Source: Mangifera indica (Eukaryota > Streptophyta > Magnoliopsida > Sapindales > Anacardiaceae). Taken from it: a stretch of 64,000 nucleotides of DNA. Below the pieces are notes generated by a model. The model saw only the letters and a program-made list of their open reading frames with translations, searched no databases and had not been told where the DNA came from. Below, piece after piece: positions 14,690-24,300 of the stretch; positions within the stretch are counted from its first letter, which is position 1, and the number at the start of each line of letters is the position of its first letter. The translations under genes were made by a program, and so were the position numbers. The stretch spans positions 992,001 to 1,056,000 of the forward strand of contig NW_025401096.1 of the NCBI RefSeq assembly GCF_011075055.1, in the 5' to 3' direction.

Positions 14690-15729
14690 TGGAAGTTTCC
14701 TCAATATCGATTGTGTTAGTAATGTGTCTGATGCAATTGTAAATTAGGAAACAGTAAACTGGGTCTATGTTGAGAATAAGTCATTTGACCTAGGACAAAC
14801 ATATTGTTTCTTACGGTCTACACTACAGGAAGCTTCTGGATGAGTCTAGAGGCTAGTACCAGAATTTTGGATATGATGAGAGATTTAAAAAGTAGAGATG
14901 AAATTTTCACTCTTTTTAAAGATATGCTTTTTAGAGAATTTACTAGTATTACAATATCTAATAGGAACCTAGCAGAAGTAGTTGCTTAAGAAGCATTAAC
15001 AAAGCTTCAACTTTGCAATACATGTTTATTTGAAAATTTTATTTGTGAATACAGATGATATTTTTATCAATTACTTGGAGGAACATAAGAGGTGATGAAA
15101 AATACCTTTTTCCAAAGTTGCCCAATGAGTGGGATAAAGTAGCAAACGAGACCTTCAAGTTACTCTTAGAAAAGAATCAAATACTTGATTCGTTAAGAGG
15201 AAGAATCGAAGTTGTAAGGCAACTTGTGAGGACTAGGTGTCTCAATGCTAAGCTTGATAAAAAAAAAAAACTAAATTAAAGGAGTCCCAAGACAATATGG
15301 TTGTAATAAAAATAAACTAGATAAACTTCAAAGTAGAAAAACTCATAAGAAGAAGAATAAGTTCTTCAAAAGGGATCAGTTTAAATCTAAACCAAAATAC
15401 TTTAAAACTATGAGAAAAAAGTCTATCTATAATAAATCTAACTTACCAGATCATGGTAGATTTATGAGAAAGACAAGGAAAACTTTGTTAACTACAAAGG
15501 AAAGAGGAGCCAAGAAGCATTGTGCAACTTGTCCCTCTACAAAAGTGCAAAAGATTGTGACTGTTACTGGATATGTGGTAGCACAGAACACTATACAAAT
15601 AAATGTCCTAATAAGGCCAAAAAGAAAGCTAGTACTAAACTATTTAATGTAGATATTAGCACTATAACTTCAAAATATGAGTCTGTATTAGGATATGAGA
15701 TAAAATTCGAATTACCAATCAGTGCATGA
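14690..15729 (+). pseudogene. Pararetroviral coat protein remnant with zinc knuckle
   Basis: Protein-like stretches switch between frames: ~14690-14840, 14804-14989, 15055-15279, 15410-15652 and 15520-15729. The C-terminal part is strongly basic (Lys/Arg-rich, 15270-15500), then has a Cys-His zinc knuckle at ~15569-15619 followed by Pro-Asn-Lys. This basic arm plus knuckle is the nucleic-acid-binding end of caulimovirid capsid proteins. The knuckle reads Cys-x-Cys-x3-Cys-x4-His-x4-Cys, one residue longer than the usual Cys-x2-Cys spacing. At least four frame changes or stops are present. Confidence 0.7.
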
Positions 15730-16048
15730 ACTGATTTCGAAATACTTTGAAGAATCGGAGGAATCCTCTTCAATTGATAAAGAATATTCATCAAAACAAG
15801 AAAAGGAAATCTCAACTCTTCATCGACTTAATATTTTTATAAATAGAATAGAAAATTTAAGTGAGCCACCTTCTAATCTATTCGACGATGTTAAGGAACT
15901 CATAACTTTAGAAAATATAGCATCCCCAAGTTTTATACTTAGCTCATCTTCTAGTTATGAGGATATATTGGTAAGCCCAAATGAATGGATAATTCCAAAG
16001 TTTTCTCTAAAAGAAGTATTTGAAAAAACTTCACGATGGATATTCTAG
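15722..16048 (+). pseudogene. Pararetroviral acidic linker between coat and movement protein
   Basis: An open frame of ~108 codons, rich in Ser and Glu in its first 35 residues and again around a poly-Ser tract near residue 75. It directly follows the zinc knuckle frame with a small overlap and leads to the movement protein region. Acidic tails flank coat proteins in caulimovirids. The frame closes at 16048 and continues only with stops. Confidence 0.5.
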
Positions 16049-16224
16049 GCTTGAAGACTAGAAGATATACATTAAAAACCTATAAGAGTAGCCTTAACTC
16101 AATCCAATGAGGGAGAGGTCATCCTATCTAATGATGATTAACTATGAAAGGTACATGATCTTATGAAACAGGCAAACAACAAATATCACTATGTATAACT
16201 AAGAGCTGTACTGATTTCGTGTAC

Positions 16225-16520
16225 AAGGCTTATTTCGTGGTGGTATGAATGTTCCTATCTAGGTTGCATTATTAGATAAGAGATGGACCACATTTACCAA
16301 AGTTTTAGTTGGAAAATTTCATGCTAATTTAGCTTTAGGAGACTCTTATGGAACGATCCGATCAGGATAAATGGTCGATCTTAAAGATCCAAACCTTAGA
16401 ATGATAATAGTACTATAAATTCATACCTCTGGATTGGAAGATTTATTACAATCTAGTAATGGAATAGCAATTCAATATAAAATGATATATAGATTAGTAA
16501 ATTCTGTTAATTCTATATCA
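16225..16520 (+). pseudogene. Pararetroviral movement protein remnant (30K superfamily)
   Basis: One frame over ~295 bp reads through three in-frame stops and keeps the features of the caulimovirid movement protein core: Gly-Gly-Met-Asn-Val-Pro, then Leu-Leu-Asp-Lys-Arg-Trp, a Gly-rich turn, and a Tyr-Arg-Leu-Val-Asn segment near the end. These proteins form or modify plasmodesmata for cell-to-cell spread. Its place after the coat protein and before the protease is informative about lineage. It was missed by ORF length because of the stops. Confidence 0.6.
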
Positions 16521-16655
16521 ATACACGCTTAATCAAATACAGAAGTGCATTGCCTAAGATGAAACTCAATTATTCTGATTAATCCTACCGTAGTCAATCC
16601 AAGGCAATTAACATGGTCAAGGAAATAGGTATTGACATTTACACCGTAGCCAAAC

Positions 16656-16931
16656 ATGATGGAAATGGAAATTAGTGATAAGGTTGATATAACTCTTCTA
16701 ATTCCAAGAAACTTAATTTCAAAGAATGTATACTCTCCAAGAAATTCAATTTCTGAAAAGAGAGAAGAGATAGGACCAAATGCACCAATGATCAATATAC
16801 TAGAAAAGGAAAGATTAGACAACTCGAATGTTAAAAGTAACATTTCAAGGAAATCTTCTACAAGGAAAATAACCGAACATAAATCTGTACGGATGCCAAT
16901 ATATGAAGAAGAAAATACTTCATCAACGTGA
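16656..16931 (+). pseudogene. Pararetroviral linker region before protease
   Basis: 91 open codons, hydrophilic, Ser/Lys/Glu-rich, no recognised domain. It lies between the movement protein core and the protease, and ends in an ATGATAATG-like overlap (16929-16940) where the PR-RT frame may once have started. Confidence 0.4.
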
Positions 16932-16989
16932 ATGATAATGAATCACAAAGTTCATTGTCATGCAATGATACAAGGAACCATAGGTACTT

Positions 16990-17280
16990 ATATTAAGCGG
17001 AATTGGAATTTCTAGAATATGAGCCTTATACTTTAGATATTCTGGTAGACACAGGAGTGACAAAATATATAACGCAAAGATAATGTTTTCTACAGGAACT
17101 ATAGAAATATCTAGAACAACCTATCATGAATATATTTGTTAATGGAGAACAAAGTGTGATTATGGAATTTGTCCATAATGTAACCATACTATTAAATAAG
17201 AAAAGTTCATCCTAAGAGAGGTCTTATTATTAGACTACTTAGAGGTTGACTTTATTATTAGAAACTCATTTTTGTTAGGA
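16990..17280 (+). pseudogene. Pararetroviral aspartic protease remnant
   Basis: The catalytic motif Val-Asp-Thr-Gly is encoded at 17045-17056, preceded by a hydrophobic strand (Thr-Leu-Asp-Ile-Leu), as in retropepsins. The surrounding frame has stops on both sides. Caulimovirid proteases process the polyprotein. It directly precedes RT. Confidence 0.65.
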
Positions 17281-17684
17281 TAAGCAAAAGTGAAGTCTTT
17301 CATCCAAGATAATGACCATATTATTCTTGCAAGACATACTACTCCTATTCTAGCAAGACCTGATATAACTAAAGTCAGAAATGGCTTTAGACCCAAAAAA
17401 TTAAGGCAAGAAACTGAACACATCATATTCTCTATACAATCAAAAGAGAAATTGTGGATATTAGAAGTTGAGCTAGAAAATAGGAGAATGACCTGTAAAA
17501 GGATATTCCAAAAGTTTTCACAAGTTAGATCGTTGGAAGAAGAATCTTCTGGTGCATGCCTTAGAAAATAAGAAATCTTTGAATTAAATAGAGGTCATGA
17601 AAACTCTTTGAATCTCAAGGATATCAAGAGATTTAAAAAGGAACTTTCTTCTTATTTTGATGAAATGCCATTAAAACTTTAAGA

Positions 17685-18350
17685 CATGAACGATATATTT
17701 GCTGAAATAAAACTGAAAAACCCCAAAGATAGAATCAAAATAGACTCTTGAAGGTACTCTCCCGATACAAAAGAGGAATTTAGGAAGTAAATACCTGAAT
17801 TACTAGCTAAAAGGCTAATATGGGAAACTAATAGTCCATACTCTTCTTCCACTTTGATTGTGATCAATAGAGCAAAGCAAATTAGAGGAAAACTATAGAT
17901 GATGCCCATAAAATATTGAACAAATCAGCTTTATTAAATAAAGCAAGGTTTGGAAAAATCTTTTCTCGATTTGATCTAAAGTCAGAATTTTGGCAAATTA
18001 AGATGTCTGAGGAAAGTATACCTTTGACGACATTCACATGTCCAAAGGGATTATATGAATGGTTAGTTTTACCCTTCAAGATAAAATAGGCACTATCCAT
18101 TTTTCAAAAGAAAATGGACAAGGTTTTCTTTGACTTGTCTGACTTTTGTGTTGTTTACGTAGACAATATACTAGTATTTACTAAAACTAGGAAAGATCAT
18201 ATCAATCATCTACAACAAGTGACCAAACGATTCCTTGAAAACAAGATGATTCTATCTGAACGAAACATAGAGTGGTTCTAGACTAAAGTTAAATTCTTAG
18301 GAGTAAAATTTGGAGGAGGAGGCATTCAACTCCAATACCATATTTCAAAG
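17685..18350 (+). pseudogene. Pararetroviral reverse transcriptase remnant
   Basis: RT blocks are readable across several frames: an N-terminal block at ~17810-17880, Phe-Ser-Arg-Phe-Asp-Leu at ~17964-17981 (the catalytic aspartate of motif A), and the motif C box at 18156-18167, here Tyr-Val-Asp-Asn instead of Tyr-Val-Asp-Asp. A thumb/connection-like part continues to ~18520. Stops and frameshifts occur throughout. The mutated catalytic box and stops mean it cannot be active. Confidence 0.8.
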
Positions 18351-18589
18351 AAATTGTTGGACTTCTCTGATGTGTTAAAATCAAGACACATGTTACAACA
18401 ATTTCTTAGACTAATGAATCAGATGAGGGAATATGTCCTAAATTTACCTAGGGTTATAAACGGATTAACAATGAAAGTAAGTTCAAATGTACCATGGGAA
18501 TGGACTATTGAAGACACTAACTGCGTAATCCGAACCAAAGACTTGTCTAAGAACCTACAATATTTAACTTTACCAAAAGATGCAGATTC

Positions 18590-18970
18590 TATGATAGAAA
18601 CTGATACTTTTGATTATTACTGAGAAAAAGTTCTTAAAGTCAAGGGAACTGATAATATTGAACAAATTGTTCAATATGCATCAGAAAAATTCTCAGTAGC
18701 TAAAATCAACTATCCCACTCATAAGTAAAACGTTTTGGCTGCTAAATAATGTATTGACATATTTCAATTATTCGTAATCAGTCAATACTTTACTTTAAGG
18801 ATAGATTCAAAGTATTTAACTTCATTTATGAAACTTCTTTTAAAGGATGAAAAAACTATATTAATTAGATGACAAATTTGGTTTGTTGAGTATAACATTA
18901 AAATCGAATATATATCTAATCAATCTAATTTTGTGGTAGACTTTTTATCCAAACCCTTACAAGAAAATGG
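18590..18970 (+). pseudogene. Pararetroviral RNase H remnant
   Basis: It begins with Thr-Asp at ~18601-18606 and continues with a Tyr-Pro-Thr-His motif near 18711 and an Arg-Ile-Asp-Ser-Lys segment near 18800, the order of conserved sites in Ty3/caulimovirid RNase H. At least four in-frame stops interrupt it. It ends with the Asp-Phe-Leu-Ser-Lys-Pro-Leu type tail near 18950; no integrase follows. Confidence 0.75.
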
Positions 18971-19231
18971 ATCAAAAGGAAACTAGAAGACACCTCTCTT
19001 GTTCTAAATATAGGTCAATGACCCATTTGAGGAAATTGTCCAAATAGGAAAACATAATCTCTAAAAAAGCAAGAACAAAAAGTAGAACCCTTAAACACTG
19101 TTATTAAATAGGTAATTACTACACTAAAAGAAAATACTGTTTCTATATACGACACTAATTTTATGTTCAAAATTAGAAAAAACTTGCAACACCATAAGGA
19201 TTAATACATTCTAAGCCCTCATTCACTGAAA

Positions 19232-20630
19232 ATGAAAAATTCTGATTTGAAAAACCCAAAGTATCATAAAGCCAACATAAGCAGCTTGGTGGATATACAA
19301 AAGCTAGTAGTACAACAAAAAGCTAACTCTGATAGAAAGAGAAACTTGAATAAAAAAAGGAACTTTGAAATTGGCGAATGTAGTAACAAAAACTCTATAT
19401 TAAATAGAGAAATTAAAATTAATGCAAATACCAATAAGAAGAAAAACTTCAAAAAGAATAGAGGAAAACCTAAAAAGGTTGAGACTGCCCAGAGGCAGGA
19501 TAAAACTGTTGCAAAGTAGGAAAAGGAAAAGAAGAAGTTATAGGAGATGATAAATACTATAAACAACTTCGACTTTCCTGAAAACCTTAAACTAACAGAA
19601 TCCAGTAAAACATTACGGGATGACTTAGAAGTTCAGTGCTGAATAACCACTGCAACAGGTTTAGGGCTAGTAGAGCTTAGTCAGTTAATGTAAAGGCTAG
19701 CATGGTTAGAAGTAGACAAGGCATATTACGAAGAAGATGAGCTCTTAGGGAGATCAATTCTTTGGAGACAATTTTTTCTAAAAACTAGGATACCCAAAGA
19801 TATAGCTAATTTTGCTACGCCTTATTTAGAACTAGTTATATTGGAAACATTAATCGCCCATTGGTAAGAAGAAGAAGTAAATGATCTTCTAGCAGGTTTA
19901 TTTGTTTTTGCAAATAGAGCTATGAAATTGCATGTTCCATGGAAACTCTTTAGAAGAGGAAACTGCAGACAACTCTTGAAAAGATGATGGATAAATGCAA
20001 TGGAGATAGATGCACAGGAAGCAATGGTGGATCCTCACATACTAGACACAGTAAAACAAGCGTTATGCATTTTAGATTGAAAGATTCACACATTTACTTG
20101 CATTATTACTTCTTCTATACAGGGAATGATAATATTTAACCTGTGTAGATATGGGAGTTTGTTGTAGGAGAACCATAGTATGGATTAATGGTTCGAGAAG
20201 ATGTCTCCATAAGACGATATGCACTACAACAAATAGTAAATAACCTTGATAAAAAGGATTGGTATTAGACAAGAATTTATATAGGTAACAAGTCTAGTCC
20301 AAAATTGATAAACTTCTACAAAGGAATACTACAGTTCATAAGGACAAAGGAATTATAGTAACTTTACCAAGTAAATATGCAAAAGTTCAAGATACTCTGT
20401 TTAAAGGGAATCGAGCTCAACTCCAAGAGATGATTGATGGATTTAGGATCCAAAATATCTTTCAACAAAGTCTAATGGAAACAACAAAGGAGACTCTTCG
20501 GCTCATATTAACTCAGGAAGCTAAGGCCTAAGTAGAAGCCAAGGCTGAAGCCCAAGCTAAAATCCCAACTGAGGAAAAAGAAAACGAAAATGCCTTTGGA
20601 CTATTTATGGACTCTATAGATAAAGCTTAA
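19232..20630 (+). pseudogene. Pararetroviral 3' ORF, transactivator/inclusion-body position
   Basis: It starts ~250 bp after RNase H with 95 open codons, very Lys/Asn-rich. It continues through several stops with protein-like sequence at ~19560-19990, and finishes with an Ala/Glu/Lys coiled coil at ~20390-20630. The position between RNase H and the promoter is where caulimo-, cavemo- and solendoviruses encode the transactivator/viroplasmin; I see no diagnostic motif, so this is inferred from position only. More than six stops are present. Confidence 0.5.
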
Positions 20631-20856
20631 AATTGTCTGAGGCCCAAAAGAGGAAAGGATGAGACTAACCTTCAAATGATCGACATATAAGACGCGAAAT
20701 GTATCCAATAAACAGAATATAAATAGAAGGATGAGATGTTACCGACACTCAACAAATCAATGCCCAAGATGCTGTCGACACTTAGAAACTTTACTTCCAT
20801 GAAATCAATATTATAAAACACGTGAAAGACAAAGACCTTAGTGTTTTTATTAAAAT

Positions 20857-20938
20857 TTATCATTTTGCGTTGACTAATACGCCATGTGTAAAACTTTATA
20901 TTTATCATTTTGCGTCGACTGGTTAGACATGTGTAAAG
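20857..20938 (+). promoter_or_regulatory. 44-bp-spaced direct repeat in the viral promoter region
   Basis: Two near-identical blocks start with tttatcattttgcgt at 20857 and 20901 and share a downstream catgtgtaaa. They lie between the last viral ORF and the leader, where caulimovirid promoters carry repeated enhancer elements. An AATAAA at 21038-21043 would fit the terminal-redundancy poly(A) signal. No TATA box is clear. Confidence 0.45.
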
Positions 20939-21440
20939 TCTTGATTATTATGTCACAGATTCAAAATCAATTGAAATTCGGCACAGTTATACTTCCTCAT
21001 CAATGTAAGGAGGAAGTTTGTCTCAATTGCAAGAGTAAATAAAAAAGGATTTTCTTTAACTTGAGTTCTTCCAAAATCTATTTGAAGAATCTATCAAGGT
21101 ACTCTTTGAAAACTCTTGCAATTATATTATAATTCATGCATATTAATAATATAATTTTTCAGTTTTCATTAGACACGTCAATTGAGCCGAGTTGAATGAA
21201 GGCCCGACCCGAAGCACAAAAAAAAGCACGGGCACGACAAAGCCCAGCCTGGTACTGTAGCTTACCGGGCCAGGCCCATGGGCTTATCAGGCCGAGCCTT
21301 GGGCTTTAATATTAAACCCATGGGTTGGCCCGGCCCGGCACGACACTGTTCATATATATATATAAATTTTTTTTTAAAATTTTTTCCGCCTATCCTGTCG
21401 CAAGGCAGCTGCTGCTGCCTTGCGACAGAAGCAAGAATTT

Positions 21441-21509
21441 GCTTCTGCCAAATGGCAGAAGGTGCTTCTACCAAATGGCAGAAGGTGCTTCTACCAAATT
21501 GTAGAAGCA
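21441..21509. repeat. 23-bp tandem repeat in the hAT 5' region
   Basis: Three copies (21441-21463, 21464-21486, 21487-21509) of a unit beginning gcttctgccaaatggcagaa. The unit is itself partly palindromic, and neighbouring DNA (21380-21440, 21510-21580) repeats the aagcttctgcc theme, so the transcript could form strong hairpins. It lies between the left terminus and the transposase ATG. Confidence 0.8.
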
Positions 21510-21799
21510 AGCTTCTGCCTGGTAGAAGCCCAGGCAGAACGGCTTCTGCCAACGGCTACTGGCGCCAGTAGTCGTTGCCAAACTTTTTTTAAAATTTTTT
21601 TTAATTAATTTATTTTTTCCTATAAAAACCTATTCAATTTTTCATTTTCACTTTCAATTACAATTACAAATTTCTCAACCTCTCAACCTCTCAAACTCTC
21701 AATCTCTCAAACTCCCAATCTCTCAAACTCTCAATCTCAACTATTTATTATATTTTTAATCTCATTTTATTTTAATTTTATCATTACAAAATATTACAA

Positions 21800-23931
21800 A
21801 TGGATCCAATGTCAAATGAATTCAATCCATTTGAATATTATCATGCTGGCACTGATGATATTATTGATGATGCACAAGGTGGAATAGGTGGAGCACCAAC
21901 AGGTGAAAGTGGTACGGATACAGGTTCGCATTATTCGACAAATAGAAAAAGAAAACAAGCATCAATGGTATGGGAACACTTTGATAGAATAGAGGAAACA
22001 ATAGAGGGGAAATTAATTCGTCGAGCAGTATACAAACATTGCGGTTCTTGTTTAACATGTGCAAGTACAAGTGGGAGGGGACATCTTCGCCGACATGTTA
22101 CTGATTACTATAAAAAAATTCCACATGAACTTAGAGGACAAAAACAAATTGCATTCACCAGATCGCGATCTGTTGGTCCAGGTGCCACTTCAACAAGAGG
22201 TCCGAGCGGTTCTGGACATATGGGAGAAATGTCGACTTTTACATACGATCAAATGAAGGTGCGAGATTACATGGCCAGGTATGTCGTTGCTTCTGATCAA
22301 CCTTTTAGTTATGCAGAAGATGAAATTTTAGAATGGATGATGCAAAATAGTATTCAACCAATATTTAGAAGAATTCCTAGGTCAACTCTTAGGTCAGATA
22401 TATTGAGAAATTATGAATTAATGAAAATAAAAATTATTGGAGAATTAAGTAATTTTAATGGTGTTATTTCAATAACTTCTGATTTATGGACTGCTACAAA
22501 TCAATATATAGGGTATCTTTGTGCAACTGCTCATTATATTAATTCGGATTGGCAATTATGCAAAAAAGTTATTGCATTTAGAAATTTAGAATATCCACAT
22601 AGTGGTCTTTCAATTTATCGTGCATTAGCAAATATTTTTGACGAATATAAAATTAATAATTCTATTTTTTCAATTACTTTTGATAATGCTAAAAATAATA
22701 ATAAAGTTATTGAATATATGTATAATCATTTATCTCCTCCATTTAATGGAAAATTATTTCATGTTGGTGTGCATGTCATATTATTAATTTAATCGCTCAA
22801 GATAGCTTGAGTTTGGCAAAAAAACATTTAGAAGTAATTAGACATGTCATTGCATATATTTCATCATCCCCATCACGGGTACAAGCATATCATCAATTAT
22901 GTAGATTAATGGGGTTAAGAAGGAAAAAATTAAAAATAGATATTAGCACTAGGTGGAATTCAACATATCTCATGTTGAAAGCATGCGAAGGGTATGAAGT
23001 TCCTATAACACGATACTTCAATACCCAACCAATGGATTCGCAAGATCCTATTTTTTTGACAGATCAAGATTGAGAAATAGCTATGGCTTTAATGAACTTG
23101 TTAGAGCCATTGAAAATAGTCACAGATCATTGCTCAGGTGTGTATTATCCAACAACTTGTTCTATAATATATAGTATGGTAGAAATAAGTGATATTTTTA
23201 AAGAACATAGATATCGTCACTCTCATGATGCTTTTCAAAATATATGTATGCAAATGGAACAAAAATTTAAAAAATTTTGGAGTGAAATTCCTTTACTTTA
23301 TTCTGCAGCTACTATTTTAGATCCTAGGGCAAAAACTAATGGAGTACTAAATTTATTTGATGTTATTAATGAAAATTTGTCAATTAATAGCAATGTAAAT
23401 TCTGTTGAATATGTTCAAGAATTTTTATTTGATATGTATAGTATTTATGAACAAAAATATGGAAAAACTGGACAAAGTTCTGCACCAGAGGTAAGTTCTG
23501 GTAGTTCAAGTAAAAAAAAGTCACGCATATGGTCTTTATTGCGCAAAAGTAAACAAACTGTTAGTCAAAGTACAAATTATAGTCAATTTTACAATTATAT
23601 AAATATTGACCATTATCCTGAAATTATTCAAAGATATAATGCTGAAAAACTAGATGTTTTGGCACGGTGGAAAGACAAGGCAGAAACCTTTCCTGTGCTT
23701 GCAACCATGGCTCGAGATCTACTAACACCTCCGGTGTCAACTGTAGCATCGGAATCTGCTTTTAGTGCAGGGGGATGTGTGCTGGATGATAGACGATCCA
23801 ATTTACATCCAAATATGGTCGAAGCGATAATGTGCATGAAAGATTGGATCAAAGCTGATTTTAAATTACAGAATCGTGTGACAGAAGATGTCTTTGAAGA
23901 ATTCAAAGATTTGGATGTAGAAGATGAATAG
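21800..23931 (+). pseudogene. hAT transposase (BED zinc finger, RNase-H fold, hAT dimerisation domain)
   Basis: Reading starts at the ATG at 21800 and keeps full family content to 23931. Residues ~48-106 are a BED zinc finger with Cys-Gly-Ser-Cys and His-Leu-Arg-Arg-His ligands. The middle holds the RNase-H-like catalytic region (Ser-Asp-Leu-Trp-Thr near 22480, Phe-Asn-Asn-style and Cys-His-Ile-Ile-Asn-Leu blocks). The end (~23640-23870) is the hAT dimerisation domain with Ala-Ser-Glu-Ser-Ala-Phe-Ser. Two lesions break it: a one-base frameshift near 22760, and a TGA at 23071-23073 where the family usually has Trp. The rest is open, so the copy is fairly young. It cuts and pastes the element in the nucleus when intact; this copy should be inactive unless complemented. 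Confidence 0.92.
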
Positions 23932-24171
23932 ATAAATATTATATAATAGATAAATTTTATTTATGTTTTGTAATTTATACAATATGTAAATTAATTTATT
24001 TGTATTTTATTAACAATTTATAATATTTTTTATCATGTAACCATGGTATTCTTCCGCCATAAGTGAGGGATTATAAATAAAATATTCGGGGTACTGTCCT
24101 CGATTTTAATAATTGAAAAATAATTTGTGTTTAAAAATTTTAATTAAAACTTTTTTTAAAATATTTAATAA

Positions 24172-24300
24172 GGCCCGACCCGACCCATTTAATAAAACCC
24201 GACCCGACCCATTTAATAAGGCCTGGCTCGGCCCATTTAATAAGGCCCGGCCTGGCCCATTTAATAAAGCCCGGCCCATTTAAAGCCCGTTAGTATATTG
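24172..24300. repeat. Subterminal ~24-bp repeats of the hAT element
   Basis: Five tandem, variable copies of a unit of the type ggcccgacccgacccatttaataa (with ggctcg, ggcctg variants). They lie inside the right end of the hAT element and are the likely transposase-binding array; the same GC-rich words occur at the left end without regular spacing. Confidence 0.75.

Larger units (their letters stand above)
13453..21161 (+). mobile_element. Endogenous pararetrovirus 1 (Caulimoviridae-like, decayed)
   Basis: One copy on the plus strand contains, in order, small upstream ORFs, a coat protein region with a Cys-His zinc knuckle (~15570-15620), a 30K-type movement protein (~16230-16515), an aspartic protease with Asp-Thr-Gly (17048-17056), RT (17685-18350), RNase H (18590-18970), a further ORF (19232-20630) and a promoter-like intergenic region (from ~20680). 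There is no integrase and no LTR, which separates it from Ty3/gypsy elements. Every gene carries stop codons and frameshifts, so it is an inactive fossil. Coat protein lies before movement protein, and PR-RT-RH follow, as I remember for cavemo- and solendoviruses rather than badna- or tungroviruses. The leader appears to continue past the hAT insertion, to ~24540. Confidence 0.85.

Noticed and set aside
13453..21161. Ty3/gypsy LTR retrotransposon
   Set aside because: Protease-RT-RNase H are present, but there is no integrase after RNase H, no LTR pair, and a movement protein and caulimovirid-type coat knuckle are present.
21262..21608. ORFs on both strands near the hAT left end
   Set aside because: GC-rich terminal and tandem repeat DNA that is open by composition; the real transposase starts at 21800.
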